Source: Pseudoalteromonas caenipelagi (lineage in GTDB: Bacteria; Pseudomonadota; Gammaproteobacteria; Enterobacterales; Alteromonadaceae). Taken from it: a DNA stretch of 64,000 bases. The translations under genes were made by a program, and so were the position numbers. Positions within the stretch are counted from its first letter, which is position 1; each line of letters begins with the position of its first letter. The DNA lies in the NCBI RefSeq assembly GCF_013140855.1, contig NZ_JABBPG010000002.1, forward strand, positions 248,001 to 312,000, read 5' to 3'. Positions 19,918 through 29,240 of this stretch are shown one piece after another. The notes beneath the pieces are model-generated. The model was not told the origin of the DNA, did not search any database, and saw only the letters and a list, made by a program, of their open reading frames with translations.

Positions 19918-22900
19918 TTATTGGCTTTGTAGTTTCGTGATTTTTTGAACTGAAAAGCGGCTAAATAGAATAGGCAAAACAAACAATGTGAGCGCAGTTG
20001 AAGAGACCAACCCGCCAATGACAACCGTTGCAAGAGGTCGCTGGATCTCTGCACCAACGCCACTGGACAGGAGCATAGGAATAAGACCCAAAGAGGATGT
20101 TAATGCGGTCATAAGTATGGGTCTTAACCTTGATGTGGCACCATTAAATACGGCTGTGTCGGTGTCTTCACCTGCACTAATACGTTGATTGATACTTGCT
20201 ATCAAAACGACACCATTTAGAACCGCAACTCCAAATAGTGTGATGAACCCTACAGAGCTTGGCACCGATAAATATTGCCCTGAAAAGTACAAAGCAAATA
20301 TGCCGCCAAGAACAGCCAGAGGTACGTTGACTAATATAAGTAGGGCCTGCGGTGCACAAGAGAATGCGAGGTAAAGCAATAGGGCAATCAATGCTAGCGA
20401 AAGTGGAACTACAATCGTTAACCTTTTTTCAGCTCTTTGCTGACTTTCAAACTGGCCGCCAATGGTCACAGAATAACCTGCCGGTAAAGTAATTTGAGAG
20501 TCAATTGCAGCACGTATTTGGGATACCACACTTCCCATGTCTTTACCTTGTACGTTGGCTTGAATAATTATGACGCGCTGTACATCTTCCCTTCTTACCT
20601 GAGGGGGACCTGATTTGAATTTAATCTCTGCAACATCGCCAAGTTTTACCCAAGCGCCAGTTGTGGTGAGCAGTCTGAGTTCATTTATGGCTTGCTCATT
20701 TTTCCTAAATTGGGCTCCTAAACGTACATAAATATCATAACGCTCATTGCCTTTGATTATTTGCCCTGCGCTTGTGCCACCAATACCATCTCTGACCAAA
20801 GACATAATATCTGCCACCGACAAACCATACCGAGACAGTGCAGTACGCAGCGGGCTAATTACAAGTTGAGACTCACCTGCAATTTGCTCTAAGGCTACAT
20901 CGGCTGTGCCGTTAATTGTTTTTACCAGAGTTTCGATTTGCTTCCCTTTAGTTGCTAAGACTTCGAGCTCAGGTCCAAACAATTTAATGGCAAGCTGCGC
21001 TTTTACACCAGATAGCAGTTCGTCAACTCGTGTAGCGATAGGTTGTGAGAAGTTAAACAACAAGCCTGGGTGAACAGATAGCTTATCCAACATTAAGTTT
21101 TGTAACTGCTGGCGATTGTTTGCGCTTTGCCATTGGTGTATCGGTTTTAGGCCAATATATATTTCAATATTGTTGACAGGCTCTGGGTCCCCACCAATTT
21201 CTGCGCGACCAATACGGCTGAGGGCGTAGGTTACCTCAGGGAATGATAGCAGTGCTTCTTCGAGCTTAGGTGCAACTAAAAGTGCGGTGTCTAGGCTCGC
21301 TGAAGGAGCTAAAGTTACTCGTAAATTAATAGTCCCTTCTTCGAGCTCTGGTACAAACTCTGTGCCTATTTTTGGAGCGACTAGTAGCGCAGCAATAAAT
21401 AAAGACACGACACCTATTAAGGTGAACGAGGGAAAAGCCAAGGCACTTTTTAGTAGCGTGCGATAGCAACGGTCTAAGGGCTCCAGTAATATGCTTTTGC
21501 GGGGGACCAATTTATATTTAAACAAATAACTAGCAAGTGCCGGCACGATAATAACGGCGACGATTATCGCACTGACTAACGCCAACATAATACTTTGCGC
21601 CATTGGTTGGAATAGTTTTGCTTCTACGCCTTCAAAGCTAAAAAGAGGCGCAAAAACAATCAGGATAATGAATGCTGCAAATATTACTGGTCGAGCAACC
21701 TCTTTACTGGCTTGTTTTACAATCTGCTGAGCAGCAACGTTGTCATTTTTATGTAGCCGTTTAACTATGTTTTCGACCATCACGACAGAGCCATCAACTA
21801 ACATACCAATAGCGATAGCGATACCGCCTAGTGACATTAAATTTGCAGATATTCCTAGCCAAGACATGAGTATTAATGCGATAGCTATTGAGATGGGAAT
21901 GGAAATAAGTACCAAAAACGTTGCTCTGAGGTTCATCAAAAACAGCGCTAAGATAATAATAATGAGCACAAAAGCGATACTCAGTGCTTGTACTACAGTA
22001 TTGACGGCTTTTTTAATTAAGTCCGCTTGGTCGTAAAAGGGCTCAAAACGTACCCCTTTAGGCAATGTCTGTTCAATTAGCTTAACCCGCTGCTCTATTC
22101 CTTCTATTGTATTATTGGTATTGGCATTCATGCGTTTTAGAACAATGCCTGTAACCACTTCGCCCAGTTGCTGCACGTTTCCATATTTGTCACGACGTGT
22201 CATGGTCACAGCACCTTGGCGTATCTCACTACCAAGTTCAACAGACGCTACCTGGCCGACCGTGATCACGGTTCCATCGATTGTTTTTACAGGGACTTGC
22301 GCCAGTTCAGCGATACCTTTTTGATCACTGGCAAACCACCCCATTCCCCGAACAACAAGCTGTTCTTGTCCTCTTTGCATATACCAGCCCCCGGCATTTT
22401 CGTTGTTGCTTCTAAGGGCTTGGATCACATCCTGTTGAGACAACCCGTATGCTATCAACTGAGTGGGGTTAATATTTACTTGGTATTGCTTTACCTTTCC
22501 GCCAAACGACAAGACGTCAGTTATACCGTCGATGGGCATCAGCATTAGTTTAACTACCCAGTCATTGATGCTGCGAAGTTGCATCACATCAATGTTTGAG
22601 TCAGGTTCACTAATAAGCAAATACTGATAAACTTGACCAAGACCGGAAGTATTAGGGCCCATTTGTGGCGTTCCTAATCCTGTTGGGATCAATTCCTTGG
22701 CCGTTTGTAAACGTTCAAACACTAACTGCCTCGCGAAATAAACATCAGTGTCTTCTTTGAATACAACGGTAATACCAGATAAGCCAGTTTTAGATATTGA
22801 CCTGACTTGCTCCACGCTGGGAAGCGCATACATGACTGCTTCTATAGGGTAGGTGATCAGTTTCTCCACCTCTTCTGCAGCAAGTCCAGGCGCTTGGGTA

Positions 22901-23049
22901 TTGATAGTTACTTGCACATTAGTTACATCAGGAAAAGCATCAAGGTTTAGCTTTGGGATCATAACAAATGCGCTACTCATAGTGGCAACAAGCACCAGTA
23001 CAATTACTAGGCGATTATCAATAGCCCAGTCAATTAAACGATTAAACAT
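19918..23049 (-). CDS. Heavy-metal efflux RND pump (CusA/CzcA family)
   Basis: The protein has 1043 residues, the usual length for an HME-RND inner-membrane pump. The N-terminus has the typical helix MFNRLIDWAIDNRLVIVLVL, then LDAFPDVTNVQVTINTQAPG. The TM4 segment LGGIAIAIGMLVDGSVVMVE carries the Asp of the proton relay and the HME signature, intermediate between CusA (MVDAAIVMIEN) and CzcA (VDGAVVIVEN). Twelve TM segments and two large periplasmic loops are visible. Such pumps take Cu(I)/Ag(I) or Zn/Co/Cd from the periplasm and drive them through a trimeric channel. The start has GAGGAAACC ahead of the ATG. The adaptor gene lies 14 bp upstream, so the two are co-transcribed. Metal choice cannot be fixed without checking the binding triad. 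Confidence 0.92.
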   Translation of the reverse strand: MFNRLIDWAIDNRLVIVLVLVATMSSAFVMIPKLNLDAFPDVTNVQVTINTQAPGLAAEEVEKLITYPIEAVMYALPSVEQVRSISKTGLSGITVVFKEDTDVYFARQLVFERLQTAKELIPTGLGTPQMGPNTSGLGQVYQYLLISEPDSNIDVMQLRSINDWVVKLMLMPIDGITDVLSFGGKVKQYQVNINPTQLIAYGLSQQDVIQALRSNNENAGGWYMQRGQEQLVVRGMGWFASDQKGIAELAQVPVKTIDGTVITVGQVASVELGSEIRQGAVTMTRRDKYGNVQQLGEVVTGIVLKRMNANTNNTIEGIEQRVKLIEQTLPKGVRFEPFYDQADLIKKAVNTVVQALSIAFVLIIIILALFLMNLRATFLVLISIPISIAIALILMSWLGISANLMSLGGIAIAIGMLVDGSVVMVENIVKRLHKNDNVAAQQIVKQASKEVARPVIFAAFIILIVFAPLFSFEGVEAKLFQPMAQSIMLALVSAIIVAVIIVPALASYLFKYKLVPRKSILLEPLDRCYRTLLKSALAFPSFTLIGVVSLFIAALLVAPKIGTEFVPELEEGTINLRVTLAPSASLDTALLVAPKLEEALLSFPEVTYALSRIGRAEIGGDPEPVNNIEIYIGLKPIHQWQSANNRQQLQNLMLDKLSVHPGLLFNFSQPIATRVDELLSGVKAQLAIKLFGPELEVLATKGKQIETLVKTINGTADVALEQIAGESQLVISPLRTALSRYGLSVADIMSLVRDGIGGTSAGQIIKGNERYDIYVRLGAQFRKNEQAINELRLLTTTGAWVKLGDVAEIKFKSGPPQVRREDVQRVIIIQANVQGKDMGSVVSQIRAAIDSQITLPAGYSVTIGGQFESQQRAEKRLTIVVPLSLALIALLLYLAFSCAPQALLILVNVPLAVLGGIFALYFSGQYLSVPSSVGFITLFGVAVLNGVVLIASINQRISAGEDTDTAVFNGATSRLRPILMTALTSSLGLIPMLLSSGVGAEIQRPLATVVIGGLVSSTALTLFVLPILFSRFSVQKITKLQSQ

Positions 23050-23063
23050 AGTGGTTTCCTCGC

Positions 23064-24215
23064 CTAATGGTTATGAATGTCAAAGTTACTTTTGGCAAAC
23101 TCTGAGGCGATGAAAAATGCACCTTGAGCAACTACTTGTGTGTTTGGCGTCAGACCTTGTATCTCAACTAAATCACCAAATCGTCTTCCCCGTTTAACTT
23201 CATAAGCAGTAAATTGATTTCTATCTTGGGTAATAAAAACTTGCCAATCACCGTCATCACGCCTAATTAATGCTGTTTCAGGGACTGCTAAGACAGGTTG
23301 CGCTGTAGGAAGATTAAAATACACGTTAACAAACATACCAGCATGAAGTCGGTCATCGTTGTTATTGACGGCCAAGCGCACTGTACGAGTGCGGGTGAGA
23401 GGGTCGATAGTGTGAGACTCTTGGATAACTTTGGCATCGTAAGACTGATCTTGAAATTTAACAGTAGCGGTACTTTGAGCACTGATATGTTCGCTATCAT
23501 TTGCCGATAATCGAGCTTCAACCCATAAGTTTTTTTCGTTAGCAAGTAGTAATAAAGTTTGCCCTGTCTCGACACGTTGCCCTTGTGCAAAGTCATCTTG
23601 TAAAACTACCCCATCGATTTGTGCGTAGAGAGCGTACAGACCAAGTTTGATATCATCGCGTGTCGTTAACTTAGAAATAGCGCTGTCGTTAAGACCCAAC
23701 GCGGTTAATTTTCCTAGACTTGCCAAGTAGCGAGTTTTAGTTATTACACGCTCGCTTTCGCTGAGCGTTTGTTGATGCATATTTTTTACACGCAGCCATT
23801 CGCTATACGCGACCATATAATCTGCTTGCGCTTCGGCCATTGACTCGCTGAATAAAGTAACCAATTTATCGCCTTTTTTTACCTTTTCTCCTAACGCAAC
23901 ATGTCGAGTCATGATCACTGAGTCAGTGCGAGGAGACACGGTGTAACTGGTATAGCCATTTTGTTTTAGTTCACCCGGGGCATAGAGGGTTTGCTGCAAA
24001 AATTCAGGTTTTAACTTAACAACTCTTACGTTGGCTAGTTGTTGCTGCAGTAGGTTAAGCGTTACGGCTTGGCCGTCACTGTGGAGATTTGAATCAGTGT
24101 GTTTAGTTTGTTCATCGCCATGCTTGTGGCTTTGAGCTGCGTTGGCCATGTTAAAAGGGCCAAACATAAAGGTCATGGTAATAGCTGTTACTATCGCAGT
24201 TGTAAATTTAAACAT
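23064..24215 (-). CDS. Periplasmic adaptor of an RND metal efflux pump (CusB/CzcB-like)
   Basis: The chosen ATG at 24215 gives 383 residues and a good signal peptide (FKFTTAIVTAITMTFMFG to about residue 27); it is preceded by AAAGAGA. A longer frame from 24278 would put the signal inside the protein. The mature N-terminus is rich in His and acidic residues (SHKHGDEQTKHTDSNLH), which suggests metal capture. Then come barrel-sandwich (lipoyl-like), helical hairpin (QADYMVAYSEWLRVKNMHQQ), beta-barrel and membrane-proximal domains, ending in a His-containing tail (FDIHNH). The adaptor links the inner-membrane pump to an outer-membrane channel. No channel gene of the TolC/CusC family is present nearby. 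It is followed by the pump gene after 14 bp. Confidence 0.9.
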   Translation of the reverse strand: MFKFTTAIVTAITMTFMFGPFNMANAAQSHKHGDEQTKHTDSNLHSDGQAVTLNLLQQQLANVRVVKLKPEFLQQTLYAPGELKQNGYTSYTVSPRTDSVIMTRHVALGEKVKKGDKLVTLFSESMAEAQADYMVAYSEWLRVKNMHQQTLSESERVITKTRYLASLGKLTALGLNDSAISKLTTRDDIKLGLYALYAQIDGVVLQDDFAQGQRVETGQTLLLLANEKNLWVEARLSANDSEHISAQSTATVKFQDQSYDAKVIQESHTIDPLTRTRTVRLAVNNNDDRLHAGMFVNVYFNLPTAQPVLAVPETALIRRDDGDWQVFITQDRNQFTAYEVKRGRRFGDLVEIQGLTPNTQVVAQGAFFIASEFAKSNFDIHNH

Positions 24216-24348
24216 AGTTATCTCTTTATCATCCATATGATTAATGGATTTTTTATAAACAAACACATAGCGCGACACGCTGCTTGTATGCAGTTCGCGT
24301 ACTACTAATGTGAGATTTAATAGCCTTTATGGCTGGTAAAAAGAGAGA

Positions 24349-24696
24349 CTACGCTCTTGGCGGTCTATATTGTGGTTCATGGCGAAGCAGCGCTTGAGTG
24401 CGCTCTTTATCCATGATGTCACGTGATTGTTTTATATATAAGGCTATGGTTGGCTTGCTTACAAACCAACATAAATGGCTACCACTGCAGTGCCCACAAT
24501 GATGGCAATCTTTTACGTTATGGCCGCTTTGGTCATATTGCTCATTCAACGCTGTTGCTGACAGGTTATGGGTATGCTCGGTTTGCAGATGCTCAATATC
24601 AATCTGATGAATTTGCGTACTCGCAGCCATCACCCCAACAGATTGCAGCGCAATTGCTAAGGTTATGAAAAGAGAGAGTAACGTTTTAAAATTCAC
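24349..24696 (-). CDS. Small exported His/Cys-rich protein, possible metal-binding partner of the efflux pump
   Basis: The protein has 115 residues with a GTG start at 24696. An N-terminal signal peptide (FKTLLSLFITLAIALQSVG, cut near VMAAS) is followed by a His-rich part (IHQIDIEHLQTEHTHN), and then the cluster CHHCGHCSGSHLC, which holds four Cys and several His and is a strong candidate for soft-metal binding. The C-terminus is basic with Arg-Pro repeats. It resembles the small proteins of the DUF2946 type found beside copper genes, though I cannot confirm membership. It is the first gene of the minus-strand group, 133 bp before the adaptor start, which supports a role as a periplasmic metal binder for the pump. 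Confidence 0.75.
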   Translation of the reverse strand: MNFKTLLSLFITLAIALQSVGVMAASTQIHQIDIEHLQTEHTHNLSATALNEQYDQSGHNVKDCHHCGHCSGSHLCWFVSKPTIALYIKQSRDIMDKERTQALLRHEPQYRPPRA

Positions 24697-24873
24697 AGTG
24701 ATTAAATAGCCTTTGGATAGAATTCGCGCTCAAATTAGCAAACATTCTTTTTAGGGTCAATGAGAAGGGACTATTAGAGTTGACGACTTTTTTAGGTTTA
24801 GTTCCAAATCTGGCGATCGTGAACACTATTTTGCGATAAACTAACTTTAATTGAGACTAATGTATCGAAGTTT

Positions 24874-26238
24874 ATGTATTCTCCCGATATCTGCCAAAAA
24901 GCGCGAAAAAGCCGTGACCATCGTTTTGACGGCTTGTTCTATGTAGCGGTTAAAACGACAGGTATTTATTGTCGGCCAATTTGTCCCGCTCCTGCTGCGA
25001 AAGAACAAAATGTTGAATATTTTGAACACGCACACAACGCTGCAGAAGCAGGGTTTAGACCGTGCATTCGGTGCAGACCTGACTCGGCACCAGGCAGCTA
25101 TGCTTGGCTTGGCATTCAAACGACCGCTGTACGGGCAAAAAAGATGATCGATGAAGGTGTGTTATCAACACAAACTACAGCCGACTTGGCACAGCGACTG
25201 GGTATCACCCAACGTTATCTCAATAAGCTTTTTAAACAGTTTTATGGCACCACTCCTAAGCAATACGCGTTGTACAAACAATGTGATTTTGCTAAACAGT
25301 TGTTACAGCAAACAGCCTTACCTGTTGCCCATATCGCTTTTGCAAGTGGGTTTAATTCTCTAAGACGTTTCAATGATGCATTTGCTCGTTTGTATCAACT
25401 CTCACCAACTCAATTGCGAGGTAGTGGAGAAAACTCACAATCCCATATAACGTTATATTTACCTTTTAGGCCTCCTTATAACTGGCACGTACTACATGAT
25501 TTTTTGTCTAAAAGGCTGATTGAGCCTGTTGAATGGCTAACTCCGTACAGTTATGGGCGCACTTTTTGTTTAGATGCCTACGATGGTTGCTTTGAAGCTT
25601 ATTTTGAAGCAAAGCAGCATAGGTTCAAAGTAGAGATCGCCATTAACGATGTTGCTGGCTTGCACTTAGTGGTGAGTAATATTAAAAGAATACTGGATTT
25701 AGATGCTGATCCATTATTTATAGAAAACCATTTTAAAAGTGTGCTGCCAAACACATTTAAGTTTACTCAGGGACTGCGTTTACCTGGCATTTGGAATGAG
25801 TTTGAAGCGGGCATTCGCGCTATTTTAGGGCAACAGGTAAGCGTTGCTGCTGCAAGAAACTTACTCAAAACTTTAGTCAATGAGCTTGGTGAAGTTAATC
25901 ACTTGGGCCAAAGGCTTTTTCCCACTCCAAAGACAATGAAAAGTAACGATTTTAGCTTCTTTAAAATGCCGGCTAGACGAAAAGACGCGTTGGCGAGTTT
26001 TGCAACTTACTGCTTCGATTCACAACCTAATGGTGAACTTGATCAATGGTTGAGTATAAAAGGGGTTGGTCCTTGGACCGTTGATTATGCAAAAATGCGT
26101 GGACAAAGTAACCCTGATATATATTTAGCGGGAGACTTAGGCGTAAAAAAAGCCTTTGCCCAGTATGGGGAATTGGATGTGCATGCTTGCGCGCCATTTC
26201 GTAGTTATTTAACTTTTCAGCTATGGCAACAATTATGA
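24874..26238 (+). CDS. Ada N-terminal regulator fused to AlkA DNA glycosylase
   Basis: The protein has 454 residues in three parts. Residues about 5-75 form the Ada zinc domain: four Cys (GIYCRPICP and RPCIRCRP) hold zinc, and one of them accepts methyl groups from methyl-phosphotriesters. Residues about 85-180 are an AraC-type helix-turn-helix pair. Residues about 190-450 are an AlkA-like 3-methyladenine glycosylase with the HhH-GPD signature (LSIKGVGPWTVDYAKMR) and the catalytic Asp in LAGDLGVKKA. It probably senses methyl damage, activates its own operon and removes alkylated bases. The ogt gene overlaps its 3' end by 16 bp, so the two are translated together. The fusion is known in several bacteria. 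Confidence 0.92.
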   Translation: MYSPDICQKARKSRDHRFDGLFYVAVKTTGIYCRPICPAPAAKEQNVEYFEHAHNAAEAGFRPCIRCRPDSAPGSYAWLGIQTTAVRAKKMIDEGVLSTQTTADLAQRLGITQRYLNKLFKQFYGTTPKQYALYKQCDFAKQLLQQTALPVAHIAFASGFNSLRRFNDAFARLYQLSPTQLRGSGENSQSHITLYLPFRPPYNWHVLHDFLSKRLIEPVEWLTPYSYGRTFCLDAYDGCFEAYFEAKQHRFKVEIAINDVAGLHLVVSNIKRILDLDADPLFIENHFKSVLPNTFKFTQGLRLPGIWNEFEAGIRAILGQQVSVAAARNLLKTLVNELGEVNHLGQRLFPTPKTMKSNDFSFFKMPARRKDALASFATYCFDSQPNGELDQWLSIKGVGPWTVDYAKMRGQSNPDIYLAGDLGVKKAFAQYGELDVHACAPFRSYLTFQLWQQL

Positions 26239-26699
26239 TTTACCAACACACGATGGATACGCCGATTGGAGAGCTAGTTATTCAATCATCTAACAAGGGC
26301 CTAACCTACGTAGGATTTAAGCCTAAAGCCCTCTACCAAGAGTATGGTAATGAACACACTCACCAAGCACACCAACAGTTGAGTGAATACTTTTCAGGCT
26401 CGCGACGTGACTTTGATGTGGCGATAGATGTGACGGGGAGTGCTTTTCAAAAATCTGTATGGCAGTTATTAACTCAAGTACGCTACGGTCAAACTAGCAC
26501 TTATGGCTGGATGGCTAATCGTTTAAATAATCCTAAAGCGGTGCGTGCTGTGGGCGGCGCAAATGGTAAAAATCCAATTAGTATTATTATTCCGTGCCAC
26601 AGAATTATTGGTGCTAACGGCACTTTAACAGGTTATGCCGCAGGGGTAGAAAAAAAAGCGTGGTTACTTAAACATGAGCAGCAAAATAAATTAAATTAG
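26223..26699 (+). CDS. ogt: Methylated-DNA--[protein]-cysteine S-methyltransferase
   Basis: This 158-residue protein contains the active-site motif PCHRI, with the Cys that takes methyl groups from O6-methylguanine, plus the helix-turn-helix region (TSTYGWMANRLNNPKAVRAV) and the GxLTGYAAG-like end (GTLTGYAAGVEKKAWLL). The length suits Ogt-type proteins without an Ada domain. The gene overlaps the Ada-AlkA gene by 16 bp. An internal ATG at 26235 is a second possible start. Together the two genes encode all parts of the adaptive response to alkylation: sensor, glycosylase and methyltransferase. Confidence 0.93.
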   Translation: MATIMIYQHTMDTPIGELVIQSSNKGLTYVGFKPKALYQEYGNEHTHQAHQQLSEYFSGSRRDFDVAIDVTGSAFQKSVWQLLTQVRYGQTSTYGWMANRLNNPKAVRAVGGANGKNPISIIIPCHRIIGANGTLTGYAAGVEKKAWLLKHEQQNKLN

Positions 26700-26743
26700 A
26701 TATACTTACCAGCAAATAAATAAAATATTTGGAGTAGCCTCAG

Positions 26744-27553
26744 TTGCGACAGAAGTCACTGATAGGTTTGATTTTTGCTATTTCGTGTTTTCCTATTTAC
26801 GCAAAAACAATGACTTTTTGCTATGAAGATAAGGAATTAGCGCCTTCGTATATGGGAGTCGGGCTTAATGTTCCAAAGGTTCGCCCTGGTGTAAGTATCG
26901 AAGTATTGCAAACAATGGCGCGGGAGATTGACGGATTGGATATTCAGTTTGTCCGTGAACCGTGGCAAAGATGTTTACACGACCTGAAGCGCAACAAAGT
27001 CGATGCAGTAATAGCCAGTTACCGGGAAGAAAGAAAGGCATATATGGTGTTTCCAACTACTGAATCAGGAGAGTTGGATATACAGCTGGCACTGAATCAA
27101 TTTGGTCGTTGTTTGGTGGGCGATAGTCAGTTTATTGAAGAATTAAGAACAACTAAAGACAGTTTTAATTTGGCAATTCCTCGAGGTTACTCGTCTGCTA
27201 AGAGTCTCGATGACACGCGATATATCAAGGTCGACACGCTCTCGCAGCTTGACGCTTTTGATCTGGTAAACAAGCGAGTGGTGGATGGCACTATTGGGCT
27301 GTGTATGATAAATGGCAAAGCAGTTAAAGCATTTCCATATGCGACAAAACTTCAAGCATATTACCCTCCGTTTGACACCAGTTTTGGGTTTTTAACTTAC
27401 TCACAGTTGTTTTATAAAAACAACGAAGCATTGGCGAAGCGGCTGTGGCAGCAGCTGGCTAAATTTCCATTTGCAGATGTGTATATGGAGTACTTAGCAT
27501 CAGAACATCAACAAATCGATAGCTATGCAACAGATAAACCTAGTTCAAAGTAA
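26744..27553 (+). CDS. Periplasmic solute-binding-like protein (SBP family 3 type)
   Basis: This 269-residue protein starts at TTG 26744, supported by GGAG 9 bases upstream. A signal peptide (KSLIGLIFAISCFPIYA) leads into a family-3 substrate-binding fold: TMTFCYEDKELAP, VSIEVLQTMAREI, REPWQRCLHDLKRNKVDAVIASY and the hinge near LNQFGRCLVGD. No ABC transporter genes lie next to it, which is common for the orphan members in marine bacteria. The ligand is unknown. It stands between ogt and tdk, and the gap to tdk is about 60 bp. Confidence 0.8.
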   Translation: MRQKSLIGLIFAISCFPIYAKTMTFCYEDKELAPSYMGVGLNVPKVRPGVSIEVLQTMAREIDGLDIQFVREPWQRCLHDLKRNKVDAVIASYREERKAYMVFPTTESGELDIQLALNQFGRCLVGDSQFIEELRTTKDSFNLAIPRGYSSAKSLDDTRYIKVDTLSQLDAFDLVNKRVVDGTIGLCMINGKAVKAFPYATKLQAYYPPFDTSFGFLTYSQLFYKNNEALAKRLWQQLAKFPFADVYMEYLASEHQQIDSYATDKPSSK

Positions 27554-27613
27554 CGTAGTAAACGCACGTAACTTTGGTTAGACTAATGCCATTTTTAGTT
27601 TCAAGATAATTCC

Positions 27614-28210
27614 ATGGCACAACTTTATTTCTACTACTCAGCTATGAATGCTGGAAAATCAACAACTTTATTACAATCAGCATTTAATTATAGAGAGCGC
27701 GGTATGACGCCTTTTATTCTTACCGCTGCAATTGATAACCGTGCGGGCGTGGGTAAAGTGGCTTCTCGTATCGGGCTTGAGGCGCAGGCGCATGTATATG
27801 ATACACAAAGTGACTTGATGCAGCTCATTCGCGATGAACATAATCAGCAAAAAGTAGATTGTATCTTAGTTGATGAGTGCCAGTTTTTAAGCAAATCTCA
27901 GGTGAATGCGTTAACAGACGTAGTTGATGAACTGAAGATCCCTGTACTTTGCTATGGCTTAAGAACTGATTTTAGAGGCGAATTGTTTGAGGGATCGCAA
28001 TACTTACTTGCTTGGGCAGATAAACTCATTGAATTAAAAACGGTGTGCCACTGCGGAAGAAAAGCTAACCGAGTGCTAAGAACTGATGAAAATGGCGTTG
28101 CTATTGCCGATGGTGCGCAAGTCGAAATTGGTGGTAACGACCGTTATGTTTCAATGTGCAGAGCACATTATAAAGCGCAATTACAAGCTGCGCTTAAAGC
28201 TGTAGAATGA
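27614..28210 (+). CDS. tdk: Thymidine kinase
   Basis: This 198-residue protein is a type II thymidine kinase. It phosphorylates thymidine to dTMP with ATP in the salvage pathway. The P-loop is SAMNAGKST, the Walker B/catalytic region is LVDECQFLS, and the zinc site uses CHCGRKAN and a later Cys/His pair (MCRAH). The lasso region ([10 protein letters not shown]) contacts the base. Length and order match the family closely. Confidence 0.96.
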   Translation: MAQLYFYYSAMNAGKSTTLLQSAFNYRERGMTPFILTAAIDNRAGVGKVASRIGLEAQAHVYDTQSDLMQLIRDEHNQQKVDCILVDECQFLSKSQVNALTDVVDELKIPVLCYGLRTDFRGELFEGSQYLLAWADKLIELKTVCHCGRKANRVLRTDENGVAIADGAQVEIGGNDRYVSMCRAHYKAQLQAALKAVE

Positions 28211-28266
28211 TTTTACGTTACGCTATCGGGCGTTTTGAATAGTAATTATGATGGATTACAAATAAT

Positions 28267-29175
28267 ATGGCAGGAGCAAGTTTACTCTCATTATTAGACG
28301 ATATCGCTACATTGTTAGATGACATCGCGCTGATGAGCAAAACAGCCGCGAAAAAAACCGCAGGTGTTTTAGGTGACGATTTAGCGCTCAACGCTCAGCA
28401 AGTTACAGGAGTAACAGCTGATAGGGAGTTGCCTGTGGTGTGGGCGGTTGCAAAAGGCTCCTTTGTTAACAAGCTTATACTCGTTCCCAGTGCTTTGTTG
28501 ATTAGCGCATTTTTACCTTTTTTAATCACTCCCTTATTGATGCTTGGTGGGCTCTTTTTGTGCTTCGAAGGTGCAGAGAAAATCATTGAAAAGCTGTTTC
28601 ATAAAGACACCGAGCACGACAGCAAAGCGAACATAGAAGTGCTTGATCGGGTTACCTATGAAAAAAATAAAATAAAGGGGGCAATACGTACGGACTTTAT
28701 TTTATCTGCGGAAATCATAGTCATCTCTTTGGGTACGGTTGCGACTCAAACTCTGAGTACACAGCTTGGTGTGTTAAGCGTTATTGCAATAATAATGACC
28801 ATCGGCGTATATGGACTGGTCGCATTGATAGTCAAGTTAGATGATATGGGTCTCTATTTGCTGTCTAAGCCCGAAGCTGGACAATTTAAAAAAGCGATAG
28901 GTTCTGCACTTTTATCAATTGCACCTAAACTCATGAAGGCACTGGCAGTGGCAGGCACAGTCGCGATGTTTATGGTAGGTGGTGGTATTTTAACACATGG
29001 CTGGCATAGCGTGTCAGAAGCAATAGATACGTTAAGTAGCACGATTGCAAATAACAGCTTTTCTTGGTTTGAAAGCATCCTACCTAGTATTTTCAGCACT
29101 ATTTTTGGCTTATTAGCAGGCCTTATTGTTGTTGGCTTTCTCTGGGCTGGGTCGACATTGAAAAGCAAAGCTTAA
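28267..29175 (+). CDS. yedI: DUF808 family inner-membrane protein (YedI-like)
   Basis: This 302-residue protein has the DUF808 opening [20 protein letters not shown], then [19 protein letters not shown] and [18 protein letters not shown], which are strong signatures of the YedI family. About six to seven TM segments are visible (about 75-100, 145-165, 170-190, 215-245, 270-295). The molecular function of this family is not known. It follows tdk after 56 bp in the same direction, but I see no functional link. Confidence 0.9.
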   Translation: MAGASLLSLLDDIATLLDDIALMSKTAAKKTAGVLGDDLALNAQQVTGVTADRELPVVWAVAKGSFVNKLILVPSALLISAFLPFLITPLLMLGGLFLCFEGAEKIIEKLFHKDTEHDSKANIEVLDRVTYEKNKIKGAIRTDFILSAEIIVISLGTVATQTLSTQLGVLSVIAIIMTIGVYGLVALIVKLDDMGLYLLSKPEAGQFKKAIGSALLSIAPKLMKALAVAGTVAMFMVGGGILTHGWHSVSEAIDTLSSTIANNSFSWFESILPSIFSTIFGLLAGLIVVGFLWAGSTLKSKA

Positions 29176-29185
29176 CCCTAAGCTG

Positions 29186-29211
29186 TTGGCCGCTAAGCGT
29201 GTGGCGGCCAA
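29186..29211. terminator. Hairpin between DUF808 and rlmF genes
   Basis: The arms TTGGCCGC (29186-29193) and GCGGCCAA (29204-29211) flank a 10-base loop between two convergent genes. It is GC-rich and well placed for termination in both directions, though no long T-run follows. Confidence 0.5.
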
Positions 29212-29240
29212 TGTTTCACGTTGTACAGCCAAAGCGAGGT

